A stretch of DNA of 64,000 nt from Lysinibacillus alkalisoli (GCF_014643595.1 NZ_BMJT01000003.1:248001-312000); one strand, 5' to 3'. Counted from the stretch's first letter, positions 54,289-63,645 are shown. Numbers and translations are program-made. The notes: a model not told the origin generated them from the sequence alone.

Positions 54289-54957
54289 GTGAATATAACG
54301 GGGAAGACAGTACTCATAACGAGTGGCGGTACGCTTGAAAAATGGGATAATGTGCGTGGGCATACAAATTTGTCGAAAGGGATTATGGGGTGTTATTTAG
54401 CCGAAGCGGCATTAGCAGCAGGTGCTAATGTCATTTATGTACATGGTTATTTTGCGAAGTTACCTAATCATGCTGAGCAAATGTGTTTGATTGGCTTTGA
54501 AGGCATTGAACATTTAGGTAGCATTATTCAACAATACGTACAGGAAGAAAAAGTAGATATTGTTATCATGGCAGCAGCTGGTAGTGATTGGTTGGTTGAT
54601 AAAGTGTTTGACCAGTCAGGTAATGAGCTAACAGAACAAGGAAAAATGCCATCCGATGAGCCACCGATTATTCATTTTAAAAAAGCGCCAAAAATTTTGC
54701 CGCAAATTAAAAAATGGCAACCAAATGTTACATTAATTGGCTTTAAATTAGAAGCAACAACAGATGAAGTCGAATTGAAAAAGCGTGCCATGAAACGCAT
54801 GCAAACATCACAGGCACAATTTATGGTAGCTAACTCCTCTGCTTCATTATACGGAGAACATGAGCCACATTGGATTATTGCGGCAAATGGGGAAGTGATC
54901 CGAGTAGAAGGTAAAGAAGCGACAGCTCAACAGTTGATGAAAATAGTAATAACATAA
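54289..54957 (+). CDS. coaB: stand-alone phosphopantothenate-cysteine ligase-like protein
   Basis: 222-residue DNA/pantothenate metabolism flavoprotein-fold ligase (DFP domain without the CoaC decarboxylase half). It would join 4'-phosphopantothenate and cysteine in coenzyme A synthesis. The nucleotide-binding start VLITSGGTLEKWDNVRGHTN and the later FKKAPKILPQIKKWQP, LIGFKLEAT and FMVANSSAS follow the monofunctional CoaB of Streptococcus/Enterococcus. Bacillales normally have fused CoaBC, so this may be an extra or divergent paralogue. GTG start at 54289 with AAAGGTGAT. Confidence 0.72.
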   Translation: MNITGKTVLITSGGTLEKWDNVRGHTNLSKGIMGCYLAEAALAAGANVIYVHGYFAKLPNHAEQMCLIGFEGIEHLGSIIQQYVQEEKVDIVIMAAAGSDWLVDKVFDQSGNELTEQGKMPSDEPPIIHFKKAPKILPQIKKWQPNVTLIGFKLEATTDEVELKKRAMKRMQTSQAQFMVANSSASLYGEHEPHWIIAANGEVIRVEGKEATAQQLMKIVIT

Positions 54958-54970
54958 TCTAAAGTCTTTA

Positions 54971-55008
54971 AACAAGGTACGCATGACAGATGTGTATCTT
55001 GTTTTTTT
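54971..55008 (+). terminator. intrinsic terminator
   Basis: AACAAGGTACGCAT and ATGTGTATCTTGTT form a stem (two wobbles), followed by a T run. Confidence 0.85.
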
Positions 55009-55024
55009 CGCCGTAATAACTATT

Positions 55025-55060
55025 AAAAAAACAGCAAACGGGTAGCTTATTGTTTGCTGT
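55025..55060 (-). terminator. terminator of the lipoprotein gene
   Basis: ACAGCAAAC (55031-55039) and GTTTGCTGT (55052-55060), with an A tract to the left for the minus-strand U run. Confidence 0.85.
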
Positions 55061-55076
55061 TAGCGTGAGGGTTATT

Positions 55077-55466
55077 TTATTGTTGATTTGTAGACAATGG
55101 GAATGTTTCTTTTTTACCATCCCATTCTATTGTAAATGTAACGTCGTCTTGTTCTTGTAAAATGTCACAAGATGTACAAGTAAAAAGCCCATCTTCTTTA
55201 ATCGTGCCTACAACCGATAAAGCTTTCGTATTATCATAGGTCATTTGAGGTGTTACTAATGTGTATGTAATATCAGGCTCTGTAGCTAAATCTAAAGTGT
55301 CTCCTATATATTTTATCTCTAGTAAGTAGTCATTCGTTGCGCTGGCATTTTGTTTTACTGTTAGTGCAATTTTCCATTCGTCGGATATGTGTCTATAAGT
55401 ATGAGTGTTGGACGTACACCCTGCTAGTAACAGAATAGCTGTCACGAATACAATCAGTTTTTTCAA
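55077..55466 (-). CDS. small lipoprotein, unknown
   Basis: 129-residue exported protein: signal peptide MKKLIVFVTAILLLAGC with lipobox LLAGC, followed by a beta-rich domain with an internal FTCTSCD Cys pair (near 100) and an ending TIEWDGKKETFPL. No recognised family; it may be FixH- or immunoglobulin-like. The TTG at 55464-55466 is chosen as start because GGAGGGG lies 5-6 bases upstream and it begins the signal peptide; the longer frame from 55499 overlaps the csp terminator. Confidence 0.7.
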   Translation of the reverse strand: MKKLIVFVTAILLLAGCTSNTHTYRHISDEWKIALTVKQNASATNDYLLEIKYIGDTLDLATEPDITYTLVTPQMTYDNTKALSVVGTIKEDGLFTCTSCDILQEQDDVTFTIEWDGKKETFPLSTNQQ

Positions 55467-55487
55467 TATTTCCCCTCCTATACGCAT

Positions 55488-55513
55488 AAAAAAACGCACA
55501 AACGAGTGTGCGT
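55488..55513 (-). terminator. csp terminator
   Basis: ACGCACA (55494-55500) and TGTGCGT (55507-55513), with a minus-strand U run. Confidence 0.75.
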
Positions 55514-55516
55514 GGT

Positions 55517-55717
55517 TTATTTCTTCACAACATTAGTTGCTTGAGGGCCTCTATTACCTTGAACGATGTCATACGTCACTTGCTGACCTTCTTCTAGCGT
55601 TTTGAAACCGTCAGTTTGGATAGCTGTGAAATGTACAAAAACGTCTTCACCATCAGTACCCTCAATAAAGCCATAACCTCTCTCGTTATTAAACCATTTT
55701 ACTACGCCTTCAAACAT
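55517..55717 (-). CDS. cold shock protein, CspA family
   Basis: 66-residue OB-fold RNA chaperone. RNP1 as [14 protein letters not shown] and RNP2 as DVFVHFTAI are intact, and the end [13 protein letters not shown] is typical. AAGGGGGA precedes the ATG, after a leader of up to about 200 bases that could hold the cold-shock 5' UTR, although no specific box was identified. Confidence 0.95.
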   Translation of the reverse strand: MFEGVVKWFNNERGYGFIEGTDGEDVFVHFTAIQTDGFKTLEEGQQVTYDIVQGNRGPQATNVVKK

Positions 55718-55938
55718 AAAGAATCCCCCTTAACTCATGAATGTATGACAATTACTTGTACAACATACCTTATTTATTTCCCAATGTCAATGAATTGTCA
55801 GGATGGTTCATCATAAAGAAATTGCCCATTTTTGGTGTTGTAGGGCGGGGAGTACTTCGTCAGAAAATAGCGAATTGCTAGTGAAAACAGGTCACTTCTT
55901 TTATAATAGAACTATCAACAGAGAAGGAAGGTTACGTG

Positions 55939-57615
55939 ATGACTACAGTTAAACCATTAACGGATTTAGAAATTGCGATGCAAGCAGAGTTGCGTCCTAT
56001 TACAGAGATTGCTAAAGTGGCAGGTATTCCGGAAGAAGCGTTAGAACAGTATGGGAAATATAAAGGCAAAATTGACCCGAATTTGATTGCCCCTCAAGGT
56101 GACGATGCTAAAGTGGTACTAGTAACGGCAATCAGCCCTACACCAGCAGGGGAGGGGAAATCAACCGTAACTGTAGGGTTAGCGGATGCGCTACATCAAT
56201 TAGACCAAAAGGTGATGGTCGCATTGCGAGAGCCTTCATTAGGGCCTGTAATGGGAATTAAAGGTGGAGCAGCAGGAGGCGGTCATGCACAAGTAGTGCC
56301 AATGGAAGATATCAATCTACACTTTACAGGTGATTTGCATGCAATCTCAACAGCTAATAATGCTTTAGCAGCAATAATTGACAATCATATTCACCAAGGT
56401 AATGCGTTACAAATCGATCCGCGACGTATTATTTGGAAACGTGTAGTAGATTTAAATGACCGCGCGTTGCGTAATGTTGTCGTTGGTCTAGGTGGGCCTG
56501 CACAGGGCATGCCGCGTGAAGATGGTTTTGATATTACCGTCGCGTCAGAAATTATGGCTGTATTTTGCCTAGCCACAAGCCTTACGGATTTACAGGAGCG
56601 CTTGGCTAATATTGTGATTGGCTATACCTTTGAAAAAGAACCTGTATTTGTACGTGACTTACAAGTAGAAGGTGCATTGACATTATTGTTAAAAGAAGCC
56701 TTTAAACCAAACTTAGTCCAAACGCTAGAAGGTACACCAGCCATTATTCATGGTGGGCCATTTGCTAATATTGCGCATGGTTGTAATTCGATTATGGCTA
56801 CACAAACAGCGCGTAAGTTAGCTGATATCGTTGTTACAGAAGCAGGCTTTGGCTCAGACTTAGGTGCGGAGAAATTTATGAATATTAAAGCGCGTATGGG
56901 GCAATTTAAGCCAAGTGCTGTTGTTGTTGTAGCCACAATACGTGCTTTAAAAATGCATGGTGGCATAGCTAAATCAGATTTGGCTCAAGAAAATGTAGCT
57001 GCATTACAACAAGGCATGGCAAATCTAGCGAAACACGTGGATATTATTCGCACATTTGGTGTAGAGCCTATTATTGCCTTAAATCGTTTTATTACGGATA
57101 CAGAGGCCGAGTTGCAAGCGGTATTAGATTGGTGTGCTACAGAAAATATCCGAATTGCTCGTACAAATGTATGGGAACAAGGTGGAGAAGGTGGTATAGC
57201 CTTAGCACAACAAGTATTACAAGTCATTGAACAAGAAAACGAATTCCACGTACTATACGATGTGACAGAAAGTATTGAACAAAAGGTGACAACCATTGTA
57301 CAACGTATTTATGGTGGGGCAGGCGTTCAATTTGGTGAGAAAGCGAAAAAACAAATCCAACAAATTGAACAGTATGGATGGGATATTTTGCCGATTTGTA
57401 TGGCGAAGACGCAATACTCTTTATCTGACCAACCGCAATTATTAGGTAGACCAGAAGGCTTTACCGTAACCATTCGAGAAATTATACCTAAGCTAGGCGC
57501 AGGCTTCTTAGTCTGTTTAACAGGTGACATTTTAACGATGCCTGGATTGCCAAAACAACCTGCTGCTTTACATATGGGAGTAACAGCGGATGGTAAGGCG
57601 AAAGGGCTGTTCTAA
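55939..57615 (+). CDS. fhs: formate-tetrahydrofolate ligase
   Basis: Makes 10-formyl-THF from formate, THF and ATP for one-carbon metabolism. 558 residues, full length. The ATP-binding segment [20 protein letters not shown] is near residues 60-80, and [20 protein letters not shown] and [20 protein letters not shown] are family hallmarks. A GTG and an ATG are adjacent at 55936/55939 after AAGGAAGG; ATG is taken. Its stop is directly followed by a small membrane protein gene. Confidence 0.95.
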   Translation: MTTVKPLTDLEIAMQAELRPITEIAKVAGIPEEALEQYGKYKGKIDPNLIAPQGDDAKVVLVTAISPTPAGEGKSTVTVGLADALHQLDQKVMVALREPSLGPVMGIKGGAAGGGHAQVVPMEDINLHFTGDLHAISTANNALAAIIDNHIHQGNALQIDPRRIIWKRVVDLNDRALRNVVVGLGGPAQGMPREDGFDITVASEIMAVFCLATSLTDLQERLANIVIGYTFEKEPVFVRDLQVEGALTLLLKEAFKPNLVQTLEGTPAIIHGGPFANIAHGCNSIMATQTARKLADIVVTEAGFGSDLGAEKFMNIKARMGQFKPSAVVVVATIRALKMHGGIAKSDLAQENVAALQQGMANLAKHVDIIRTFGVEPIIALNRFITDTEAELQAVLDWCATENIRIARTNVWEQGGEGGIALAQQVLQVIEQENEFHVLYDVTESIEQKVTTIVQRIYGGAGVQFGEKAKKQIQQIEQYGWDILPICMAKTQYSLSDQPQLLGRPEGFTVTIREIIPKLGAGFLVCLTGDILTMPGLPKQPAALHMGVTADGKAKGLF

Positions 57616-58128
57616 TTGACATTTGTCATCATTATTGTCGTAGCCGCATTACTGTTATTCCTACTTACAACAAGTCAAAGTAAAGAGAGTTTTCAGTTCA
57701 CGAATTTTGTAAAAGCCAAGTCAAAAGATTATATTGATGAAGAAATGGCGTACTATAAAGCAACATTACGGAATGCTAATGAAGATGCAGAGCATTATAT
57801 GGCAGCTAAATTACTGGCTGAATTTAATAAAACGTACCAAAAAGAATTGCTGCCGTTATGTGAGGGGCGCATCAATGGCACATATACAGCACAACAATTT
57901 ATTACTGCTACGACAGTACTGATTCAAACAACAGCTATTATTACAATGAAGGATTGGCGTGCTGCTTGTCAGGAGTTAGGCGATTTTGCCGTGCAGCATG
58001 GCTATAGTTCAAATGATTTTATCTTAATGAATACAGCAACTGTAGCAGCACTTATGACGACATATGATAATGATCATACCGCAAGTGATGCTTCCACAGA
58101 CAGTGGTGATGGTGGCGGCGGAGAATAA
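57616..58128 (+). CDS. single-pass membrane protein with Gly-rich tail, unknown
   Basis: 170 residues: N-terminal membrane helix (about 2-18), then a soluble helical part and a low-complexity end rich in Asp, Ser and Gly (DSGDGGGGE). Starts at TTG 57616 immediately after the fhs stop, with AAAGGGCTG at 57600-57608 as ribosome binding site, so it is co-translated with fhs. No family recognised. The acidic Gly tail resembles tails of other small Gram-positive membrane proteins; role unknown. Confidence 0.6.
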   Translation: MTFVIIIVVAALLLFLLTTSQSKESFQFTNFVKAKSKDYIDEEMAYYKATLRNANEDAEHYMAAKLLAEFNKTYQKELLPLCEGRINGTYTAQQFITATTVLIQTTAIITMKDWRAACQELGDFAVQHGYSSNDFILMNTATVAALMTTYDNDHTASDASTDSGDGGGGE

Positions 58129-58146
58129 GGCAAAAACAGCAAGAAT

Positions 58147-58188
58147 CAAAAAATGTTAGGCCAGTGGTATTGGTCTAACATTTTTTAA
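58147..58188. terminator. bidirectional terminator
   Basis: AAAATGTTAGGCCA (58150-58163) and TGGTCTAACATTTT (58171-58184), with T and A tracts. Shares the TGTTAG-CC core with the hairpin at 20413-20450. Confidence 0.85.
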
Positions 58189-58226
58189 ATAGATGAAATG
58201 ACATCTCTATTAAAGTTTTCTTTGCT

Positions 58227-59414
58227 TTAATATGCAGGCGCTTTAATAAGGAAACTATTGCCTACTGCTAATAAAGTACAGAATAAGATGACAATCGCCA
58301 TTGGCAAAGCATTAGCGTCTCCCATTAAGCCAACTAAAGGTGAGGCAATGCCCCCACCAACAAAAGGAAGTAAACCGAGTAAGGCAGAGGCACTCCCTGC
58401 ATTTTTCCCCTGGGCTTGCATAGCTAGAGAGAAAGTTGTGGTGGATACCATACCTACAGCAGAGACAATGAAAAATAACCCAATAAGAACAACTGCTACA
58501 TGAGTGTTTACTAAAATAGCTAATAGTAAAATACAGGCGCCTATACCAGCTTGCATGACACTATATTTTAATAATGTCAACTCTGTAAAGCGTTCAGATA
58601 GCTTTCCTGTTACTTGAGCCATCATAATAATACCAATTCCATTAGCAGCAAAACATAAGGAAAAGGCTTGAGGTGATAGATGATACACATTTTGCAAAAC
58701 AAATGGTGAGCCTGCAATATAGGCAAACATTGCCGTCATAAGTAAGGCTTGTGCAAGGGCAAGTTGCATAAAATAGCGGTCTTTAACTAAATTTCTAAAT
58801 GTTTTCACCGTTTGTAATGGGCCACCCGTAGCGCGTTTTTCTTCAAGTAAAGTTTCCTCTAGACGAAATACAACGGCTGTAAAGACAGCAAGACCAATCC
58901 CTGCTAAAATATAAAATACCGTGTGCCATGTTGTGAATTGTAAAATAAATCCGCCCACTATAGGTGCGAGAATAGGTGCTGCGCCGTTGACTAATGATAA
59001 TAAAGCAATAAACTTGGTGAGTTCTCTCCCGCTATATAAATCTCTTGCTGCAGCTCGTGCAATAACGGCGCCGGCTGCACCTGAAGCCCCTTGAATAAAG
59101 CGCATCACAATGAGCATCCAAATGGATTGCGATAATGCACATAATATAGAAGCTACTACAAAAATAAGTAGGGTGAAGAATAATGGTTTTCTTCGTCCTA
59201 TGCGATCACTTAACGGCCCAAAAATGAGTTGACCAGAAGCCATGCCAATGAGGCAAGCTGTCAAACTGAGTTGAGCTAATGAAGTGGTAGTATGTAAGTC
59301 AGTTGCCACAATGGGTAAGGCAGGCAAGTACATATCCATAGACAAGGCACCAAAAGCTGTGAGTGAGCCTAAAATAATCACAAGTGACAGTGGTGCTTTA
59401 AATGATTTTGACAT
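58227..59414 (-). CDS. Bcr/CflA family multidrug exporter (MFS)
   Basis: 395-residue, 12-helix drug:H+ antiporter-1 type transporter. The N-terminus LGSLTAFGALSMDMYLPALP is the signature start of Bcr/CflA carriers; motif A is LIFGPLSDRIGRRKPLFF; MRFIQGASGAAGAVIARAAARDL is motif B/C-like. AAAGGAGAG precedes the ATG. Single gene; no regulator adjacent. Confidence 0.9.
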   Translation of the reverse strand: MSKSFKAPLSLVIILGSLTAFGALSMDMYLPALPIVATDLHTTTSLAQLSLTACLIGMASGQLIFGPLSDRIGRRKPLFFTLLIFVVASILCALSQSIWMLIVMRFIQGASGAAGAVIARAAARDLYSGRELTKFIALLSLVNGAAPILAPIVGGFILQFTTWHTVFYILAGIGLAVFTAVVFRLEETLLEEKRATGGPLQTVKTFRNLVKDRYFMQLALAQALLMTAMFAYIAGSPFVLQNVYHLSPQAFSLCFAANGIGIIMMAQVTGKLSERFTELTLLKYSVMQAGIGACILLLAILVNTHVAVVLIGLFFIVSAVGMVSTTTFSLAMQAQGKNAGSASALLGLLPFVGGGIASPLVGLMGDANALPMAIVILFCTLLAVGNSFLIKAPAY

Positions 59415-59470
59415 AATCTCTCTCCTTTAACTACTTAGTAGCATACAAGAAGTGAGAATCATGTTCAATA

Positions 59471-59517
59471 AAATAAGCGTCACTTTTCGATGTTTTTTCG
59501 AAAGTGACGCCTATTTT
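59471..59517 (-). terminator. strong hairpin downstream of the decayed gene
   Basis: AAATAAGCGTCACTTTTCG and CGAAAGTGACGCCTATTTT pair nearly perfectly. It sits 16 bp after the stop of the minus-strand remnant, so it probably was its terminator. Confidence 0.65.
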
Positions 59518-59532
59518 GTATGCTTGGGTGAG

Positions 59533-59694
59533 TCATTCAATTGTTGCAATGATATTTCCTACTTTCTTTAGATGAGGTACAGGCTCATCTCTCATTCTTT
59601 TTGGGATTTCGGTTTTCTTATGACTAACAGCAATAGTATGCAGGTGTATAAATTTACGTTTAACAAATGGTAGCCCAAAGGTAAATTTATTGTA
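59533..59694 (-). pseudogene. 3' remnant of an unrecognised gene
   Basis: 54 codons in one minus-strand frame up to TGA at 59533-59535: FTFGLPFVKRKFIHLHTIAV, then KTEIPKRMRDEPVPHLKKVG and NIIATIE. It has natural protein composition, is followed by its own terminator-like hairpin, but has no start codon and is preceded by a stop. Reads like the truncated end of a gene; the family was not recognised. Confidence 0.4.
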
Positions 59695-59754
59695 CCTTTA
59701 TACGTAAAAAGGGGTAGTACTTGTTAATAACATTTGTCAAACACGTTGGATTAC

Positions 59755-59859
59755 ATGCCATTCGGTAAAAGCTACCGAATTATTGGGTGTAACATTGACG
59801 CCTTACGCTCACACCAAGTCATACTAACCAATGAAGGAACGGTCTACAAATGGTATTAA
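59755..59859 (+). CDS. possible 34-residue ORF, doubtful
   Basis: Begins MPFGKSYRIIGCNIDALRSH and ends TVYKWY-TAA. Composition is reasonable but no ribosome binding site precedes it and the sequence also folds into a hairpin. It may be a fragment rather than a gene. Confidence 0.15.
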   Translation: MPFGKSYRIIGCNIDALRSHQVILTNEGTVYKWY

Positions 59860-60000
59860 CGTGAGAGCTAGAGAACTAGCTCTTGTTAAGAGTATATTAC
59901 AATCAGAATTATCTGTCAATTGAAATGTTGTAAATGTAAAACTTTTTTCTATAAACTATGTATCATATCAGTTAAGCTATAAGGATAGAGGTGATAATAA

Positions 60001-60627
60001 ATGAACGAAGACGTATTTTTAGCGGCAGTCAAAAGTGCCTATGCTCGCTTTGATGGAAGCCATGATTTTACACATATTGAACGTGTACTCCAAAATGCAG
60101 AGACCATTCTCCAAACCGAACCACAAGCGAATGCAGCGCTTGTGAGATATGCCTTATTATTACATGATGTGAGTGATAAGAAGTATGCTACGAGTAAAGC
60201 GCAAGAAAACGAATTGATTGCCATGTTACAGTTAGCACCTCATCAAGAACAGCAACTGCGTCATATTATAGCAGCCATTTCCTTTAATGGGGGACAAGAG
60301 GTAGCAACGACGATGTTAGAAGCTCAAATTGCAAGAGATGCAGACCGTCTTGATGCCTTAGGTGCGATAGGCATTGCACGTACTTTTGCTTTTGGTGGGG
60401 CAAGAGGGCGAAAAATATACGATGATACAGAAATCATTCAAACAGAAATGACAGAAGAACAATATCGTACGAATACCAATTCATCCGTAGCTCACTTTTA
60501 TGAGAAATTATTAAAATTAAAAGACTTAATGATTACACCTAAAGGCAAACAAATGGCACAACAGCGCCATGCTTATATGGAGCAGTATTTACAGCAATTA
60601 CAGAAAGAGAGAGAAGGATTATTATGA
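60001..60627 (+). CDS. HD-domain phosphohydrolase (YpgQ-like)
   Basis: 208-residue HD-superfamily enzyme. Metal motifs: His in SHDFTHIERVLQNAE, HD in LLLHDVSDKK and the late Asp in ARDADRLDALGAIG. B. subtilis YpgQ, of the same length, hydrolyses dNTPs to monophosphate and pyrophosphate, so that activity is likely. GAGGTGAT precedes the ATG; the stop overlaps the next start by 4 bp (ATGA). First gene of a three-gene operon. Confidence 0.85.
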   Translation: MNEDVFLAAVKSAYARFDGSHDFTHIERVLQNAETILQTEPQANAALVRYALLLHDVSDKKYATSKAQENELIAMLQLAPHQEQQLRHIIAAISFNGGQEVATTMLEAQIARDADRLDALGAIGIARTFAFGGARGRKIYDDTEIIQTEMTEEQYRTNTNSSVAHFYEKLLKLKDLMITPKGKQMAQQRHAYMEQYLQQLQKEREGLL

Positions 60628-62504
60628 GTCACTTAATTGTACAACAATTAACTAAAACAGTAGGTGATAAAACGTTATTCCAAAATATAGAGTTTACGTT
60701 ATATGAAGGAGAACGAGCAGGCCTTATTGGGATTAATGGCACAGGTAAATCTACCTTATTATCAATTATCGAGGGTAGTATGGATGCTGACCATATGCTA
60801 ATGGATCACCCGAATAAATATCGCATTGCCTACTTAGCGCAAGACCCTCAATTCACAGCAGACGATACCGTTTTACAAGCGGTCTTTTCTAGTGATTCTC
60901 CTTTAATTCAATTAAATCGCGATTATGAAGATGCCTTAGCACAGCTTATGACAGATGCAGAAAATGAAACCAAACAGCAAAAGTTATTCCAGTTACAACA
61001 GCGCATGGACGAAGAAAACGCGTGGGATATTAATGCCTTAGCTAAGTCTGCCTTAACAAAGCTTGGTATTACAATGTTTGATCAAACAATGGCAACATTA
61101 TCAGGTGGTCAGAAAAAGCGAGTAGCCCTTGCTAAAGTATTAATTGAACCAGCAGATTTATATTTATTAGATGAGCCTACTAACCATTTAGATGCCGACT
61201 CTACAGCTTGGTTGCAAGAAGCGGTTACGCGTTTAAAAGGCGCTGTTATTTTTATTACACATGACCGTTACTTTTTAGATGAAGTAGCCACACATATTTA
61301 TGAATTAGCAGATCAAACATTATACCGTCATGTAGGGAATTATGGCGATTATTTAGAAGCAAGAGCGGAACGAATAGAACGAGAAGCGAGCTCACAGCAA
61401 AAGTTGCAAAATCGTTATCGTTCGGAGTTAAAGTGGGTGCGCCGTGGTGCTAAAGCACGTACAACGAAACAAAAGGCAAGATTACAGCGCTTTGATACAT
61501 TAAAAGACCAAGTGACACATCAAACAGATGATGACCATTTAGATATGAATTTGGCAACGACACGTTTAGGGCGTAAAGTGCTAGAAGGTGAGCATGTGCG
61601 CAAGCAATTTGACGACCGTGTTATTATTGCTGATTTTTCTTTTTTACTCAAACAAGGTGATCGTATTGGGATTATTGGAGCCAATGGTGCTGGAAAGTCA
61701 ACCTTATTAAAAATGTTAGCAGGCGAAATTGATTCGGATGGTGGAGAAGTGTTTGCAGGCTCCACAGTGAAGCGTGCCCATTTCAAACAAGAGCTGCCTA
61801 AAATGAATGAACAAGCACGTATGATTGAATATATTAGAGAAGCGTCAAATGCCATTACAGATGCCAATGGTGAGAGTTACTCAGCCGCTCAAATGTTAGA
61901 GCGCTTTTTATTTCCATTACATGTTCACGGCACGATTATCGGAAAATTATCAGGTGGTGAGCGTAAAAGACTTTACTTATTACGCTTATTAATGGAACAG
62001 CCTAATGTTTTACTATTAGATGAGCCAACGAATGATTTAGATATTGAAACATTAGGTGTGTTAGAAGATTTTATTGAACATTTTCCTGGTGTAGTCATTA
62101 CCATTTCACATGACCGATTCTTCTTAGACCGTATTGCGAGTCAGTTATGGTATGTTAAAGATGGTGAAGTAACTTCTTATATGATGCGTTATACCGAATT
62201 TTTAACAGCGATTAAGGAGCAAGAAGTAGAAGCAGAAAAAAGCGAAAAAATAAAACCCCTACCTGAGAAAAAGAAAGTGCAAAAGAAAAAATTATCATTC
62301 TCTGAACAAAAAGAGTGGGAAACAATCGCAGCTGATCTTGATACTGCAGAGCGACTTATTGCTGAAATTGAACAAGATATGGCTTCATCAGGTAGCGACT
62401 TTACAAAGCTACAAGAATTACAACAACGTTTAGACGAACAAAATGAACGTTATGAATATTTAATTGAGCGTTGGAGTTATTTAGAGGAAATTGTAAGTGG
62501 ATAA
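60624..62504 (+). CDS. ABC-F ATPase (YfmR/Uup type)
   Basis: Ribosome-associated translation factor class of ABC proteins, 626 residues, no membrane part. Two ATPase domains: Walker A GINGTGKST (near 39) and GANGAGKST (near 352), signatures LSGGQKKR and LSGGERKR, Walker B LYLLDEPTNHLD and LLLDEPTNDLD. The inter-domain linker is basic and the last 100 residues are a coiled coil, as in YfmR/Uup. Such factors relieve ribosome stalling or help at poly-proline. Co-translated with the HD gene. Confidence 0.93.
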   Translation: MSHLIVQQLTKTVGDKTLFQNIEFTLYEGERAGLIGINGTGKSTLLSIIEGSMDADHMLMDHPNKYRIAYLAQDPQFTADDTVLQAVFSSDSPLIQLNRDYEDALAQLMTDAENETKQQKLFQLQQRMDEENAWDINALAKSALTKLGITMFDQTMATLSGGQKKRVALAKVLIEPADLYLLDEPTNHLDADSTAWLQEAVTRLKGAVIFITHDRYFLDEVATHIYELADQTLYRHVGNYGDYLEARAERIEREASSQQKLQNRYRSELKWVRRGAKARTTKQKARLQRFDTLKDQVTHQTDDDHLDMNLATTRLGRKVLEGEHVRKQFDDRVIIADFSFLLKQGDRIGIIGANGAGKSTLLKMLAGEIDSDGGEVFAGSTVKRAHFKQELPKMNEQARMIEYIREASNAITDANGESYSAAQMLERFLFPLHVHGTIIGKLSGGERKRLYLLRLLMEQPNVLLLDEPTNDLDIETLGVLEDFIEHFPGVVITISHDRFFLDRIASQLWYVKDGEVTSYMMRYTEFLTAIKEQEVEAEKSEKIKPLPEKKKVQKKKLSFSEQKEWETIAADLDTAERLIAEIEQDMASSGSDFTKLQELQQRLDEQNERYEYLIERWSYLEEIVSG

Positions 62505-62516
62505 GGAGTGTAGACA

Positions 62517-63626
62517 ATGAAAATTATCACAATTGAACCAACACCAAGCCCTAATTCAATGAAGGTAGTTGTAGACCAAGAGTTACCTTTTGGAGAAAGC
62601 TATAACTTTACAAAAGCAAATGCACAAGAGGCAACAGGTGAAATCGCGCAACTACTAGCAATTGAAGGTGTGAAAGGTATTTTTCGCGTTGCAGATTTCT
62701 TTGCAGTAGAACGCAATGCTAAGTTTGCATGGGAAGTTGTTCTTGCAGATGTGCGCCAAGTATTTGGTGAAAAGGTAGAGGCAGAAGAAACCGCACAACC
62801 TGTAGAACATTTTGGTGAAGTTTATGTACATGTTCAAATGTATAAAGGGATCCCGTTGCAAGTTAAAGCCTTCACACAAACGGACGAACAACGTGTGGCT
62901 ATGCCTGACCGTTTTACGAAGGTATTAGACGAATTACTAGCAGCAGTAGAAGATGAGAACTATATTTATTTACGCAAGTGGGTCGATTATGGTGTACGTT
63001 ATGGTGATTTAGCAGATGTAGCAAATGAAGTAGCTGCAGAGCTAGCTATTACATTCACAGATGAACAATTGACAGCAATTCAAGCAGCTGCCATGTCAAC
63101 ACAAGAAGTATTACCAACAAAAAAACAGCCACTTCACTATGAGACATTTGTCCAAGCTTCTACAGAAGAGCGCTTTAAAATGCTAGATAATATGATAGAC
63201 CCTACTGTAGAAGATGTAAAAACATTAGCAGTAGCGTTGCAAGATGAGAAGATGTCTGTGCGCAGACTTGCCACTGTTTATTTAGGCATGATAGAAGATG
63301 AAGCAGTTGTCCCTTATTTAACAGAGGCTTTACAAGATAAAAGTGCTGCTGTGCGCCGTACCGCTGGTGACTGTATTAGTGACTTAGGTTTTGTTGCCTT
63401 TGAGAAAGCTATGATTATGAGTTTGCAAGATAAAAATAAGCTCGTACGCTGGCGAGCGGCTATGTTTTTATTTGAGACGGGTACAGAAGCAGCACTACCT
63501 GCTTTGGAAGCCGCTGCAAACGATAATGAATTTGAAGTAAAACTCCAAATTGAGATGGCGATTGCTCGTATCGAACAAGGCGAAGAGGCACAGGGTTCTG
63601 TGTGGAAACAAATGATGGAGCGTTAA
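62517..63626 (+). CDS. Nfu_N plus HEAT-repeat protein (YpgR/CvfC)
   Basis: 369 residues: an Nfu/NifU N-terminal domain (1-88, ITIEPTPSPNSMKVVVDQEL) without the Fe-S CxxC Nfu domain, then PBS-lyase/HEAT repeats from about 215 (RRLATVYLGMIEDEAVVPYL, AAVRRTAGDCISDLG, LVRWRAAMFLFETG). This architecture is the conserved virulence factor C family of Staphylococcus and YpgR of Bacillus; function unresolved. AAGGAG precedes the ATG. Third gene of the operon. Confidence 0.88.
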   Translation: MKIITIEPTPSPNSMKVVVDQELPFGESYNFTKANAQEATGEIAQLLAIEGVKGIFRVADFFAVERNAKFAWEVVLADVRQVFGEKVEAEETAQPVEHFGEVYVHVQMYKGIPLQVKAFTQTDEQRVAMPDRFTKVLDELLAAVEDENYIYLRKWVDYGVRYGDLADVANEVAAELAITFTDEQLTAIQAAAMSTQEVLPTKKQPLHYETFVQASTEERFKMLDNMIDPTVEDVKTLAVALQDEKMSVRRLATVYLGMIEDEAVVPYLTEALQDKSAAVRRTAGDCISDLGFVAFEKAMIMSLQDKNKLVRWRAAMFLFETGTEAALPALEAAANDNEFEVKLQIEMAIARIEQGEEAQGSVWKQMMER

Positions 63627-63645
63627 ACCCTAAATGGGAGACCAT

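Larger units (their letters stand above)
59415..60000. other. gene-poor stretch with a decayed gene and hairpins
   Basis: 586 bp. Holds a strong hairpin (59471-59517), a minus-strand coding remnant (59533-59694), a 34-codon plus-strand frame (59755-59859) containing an ATTCGGTA/TACCGAAT hairpin, and an AGAGCTAG/CTAGCTCT hairpin (59864-59883). Then an AT-rich promoter region before the HD-domain gene. Confidence 0.5.
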
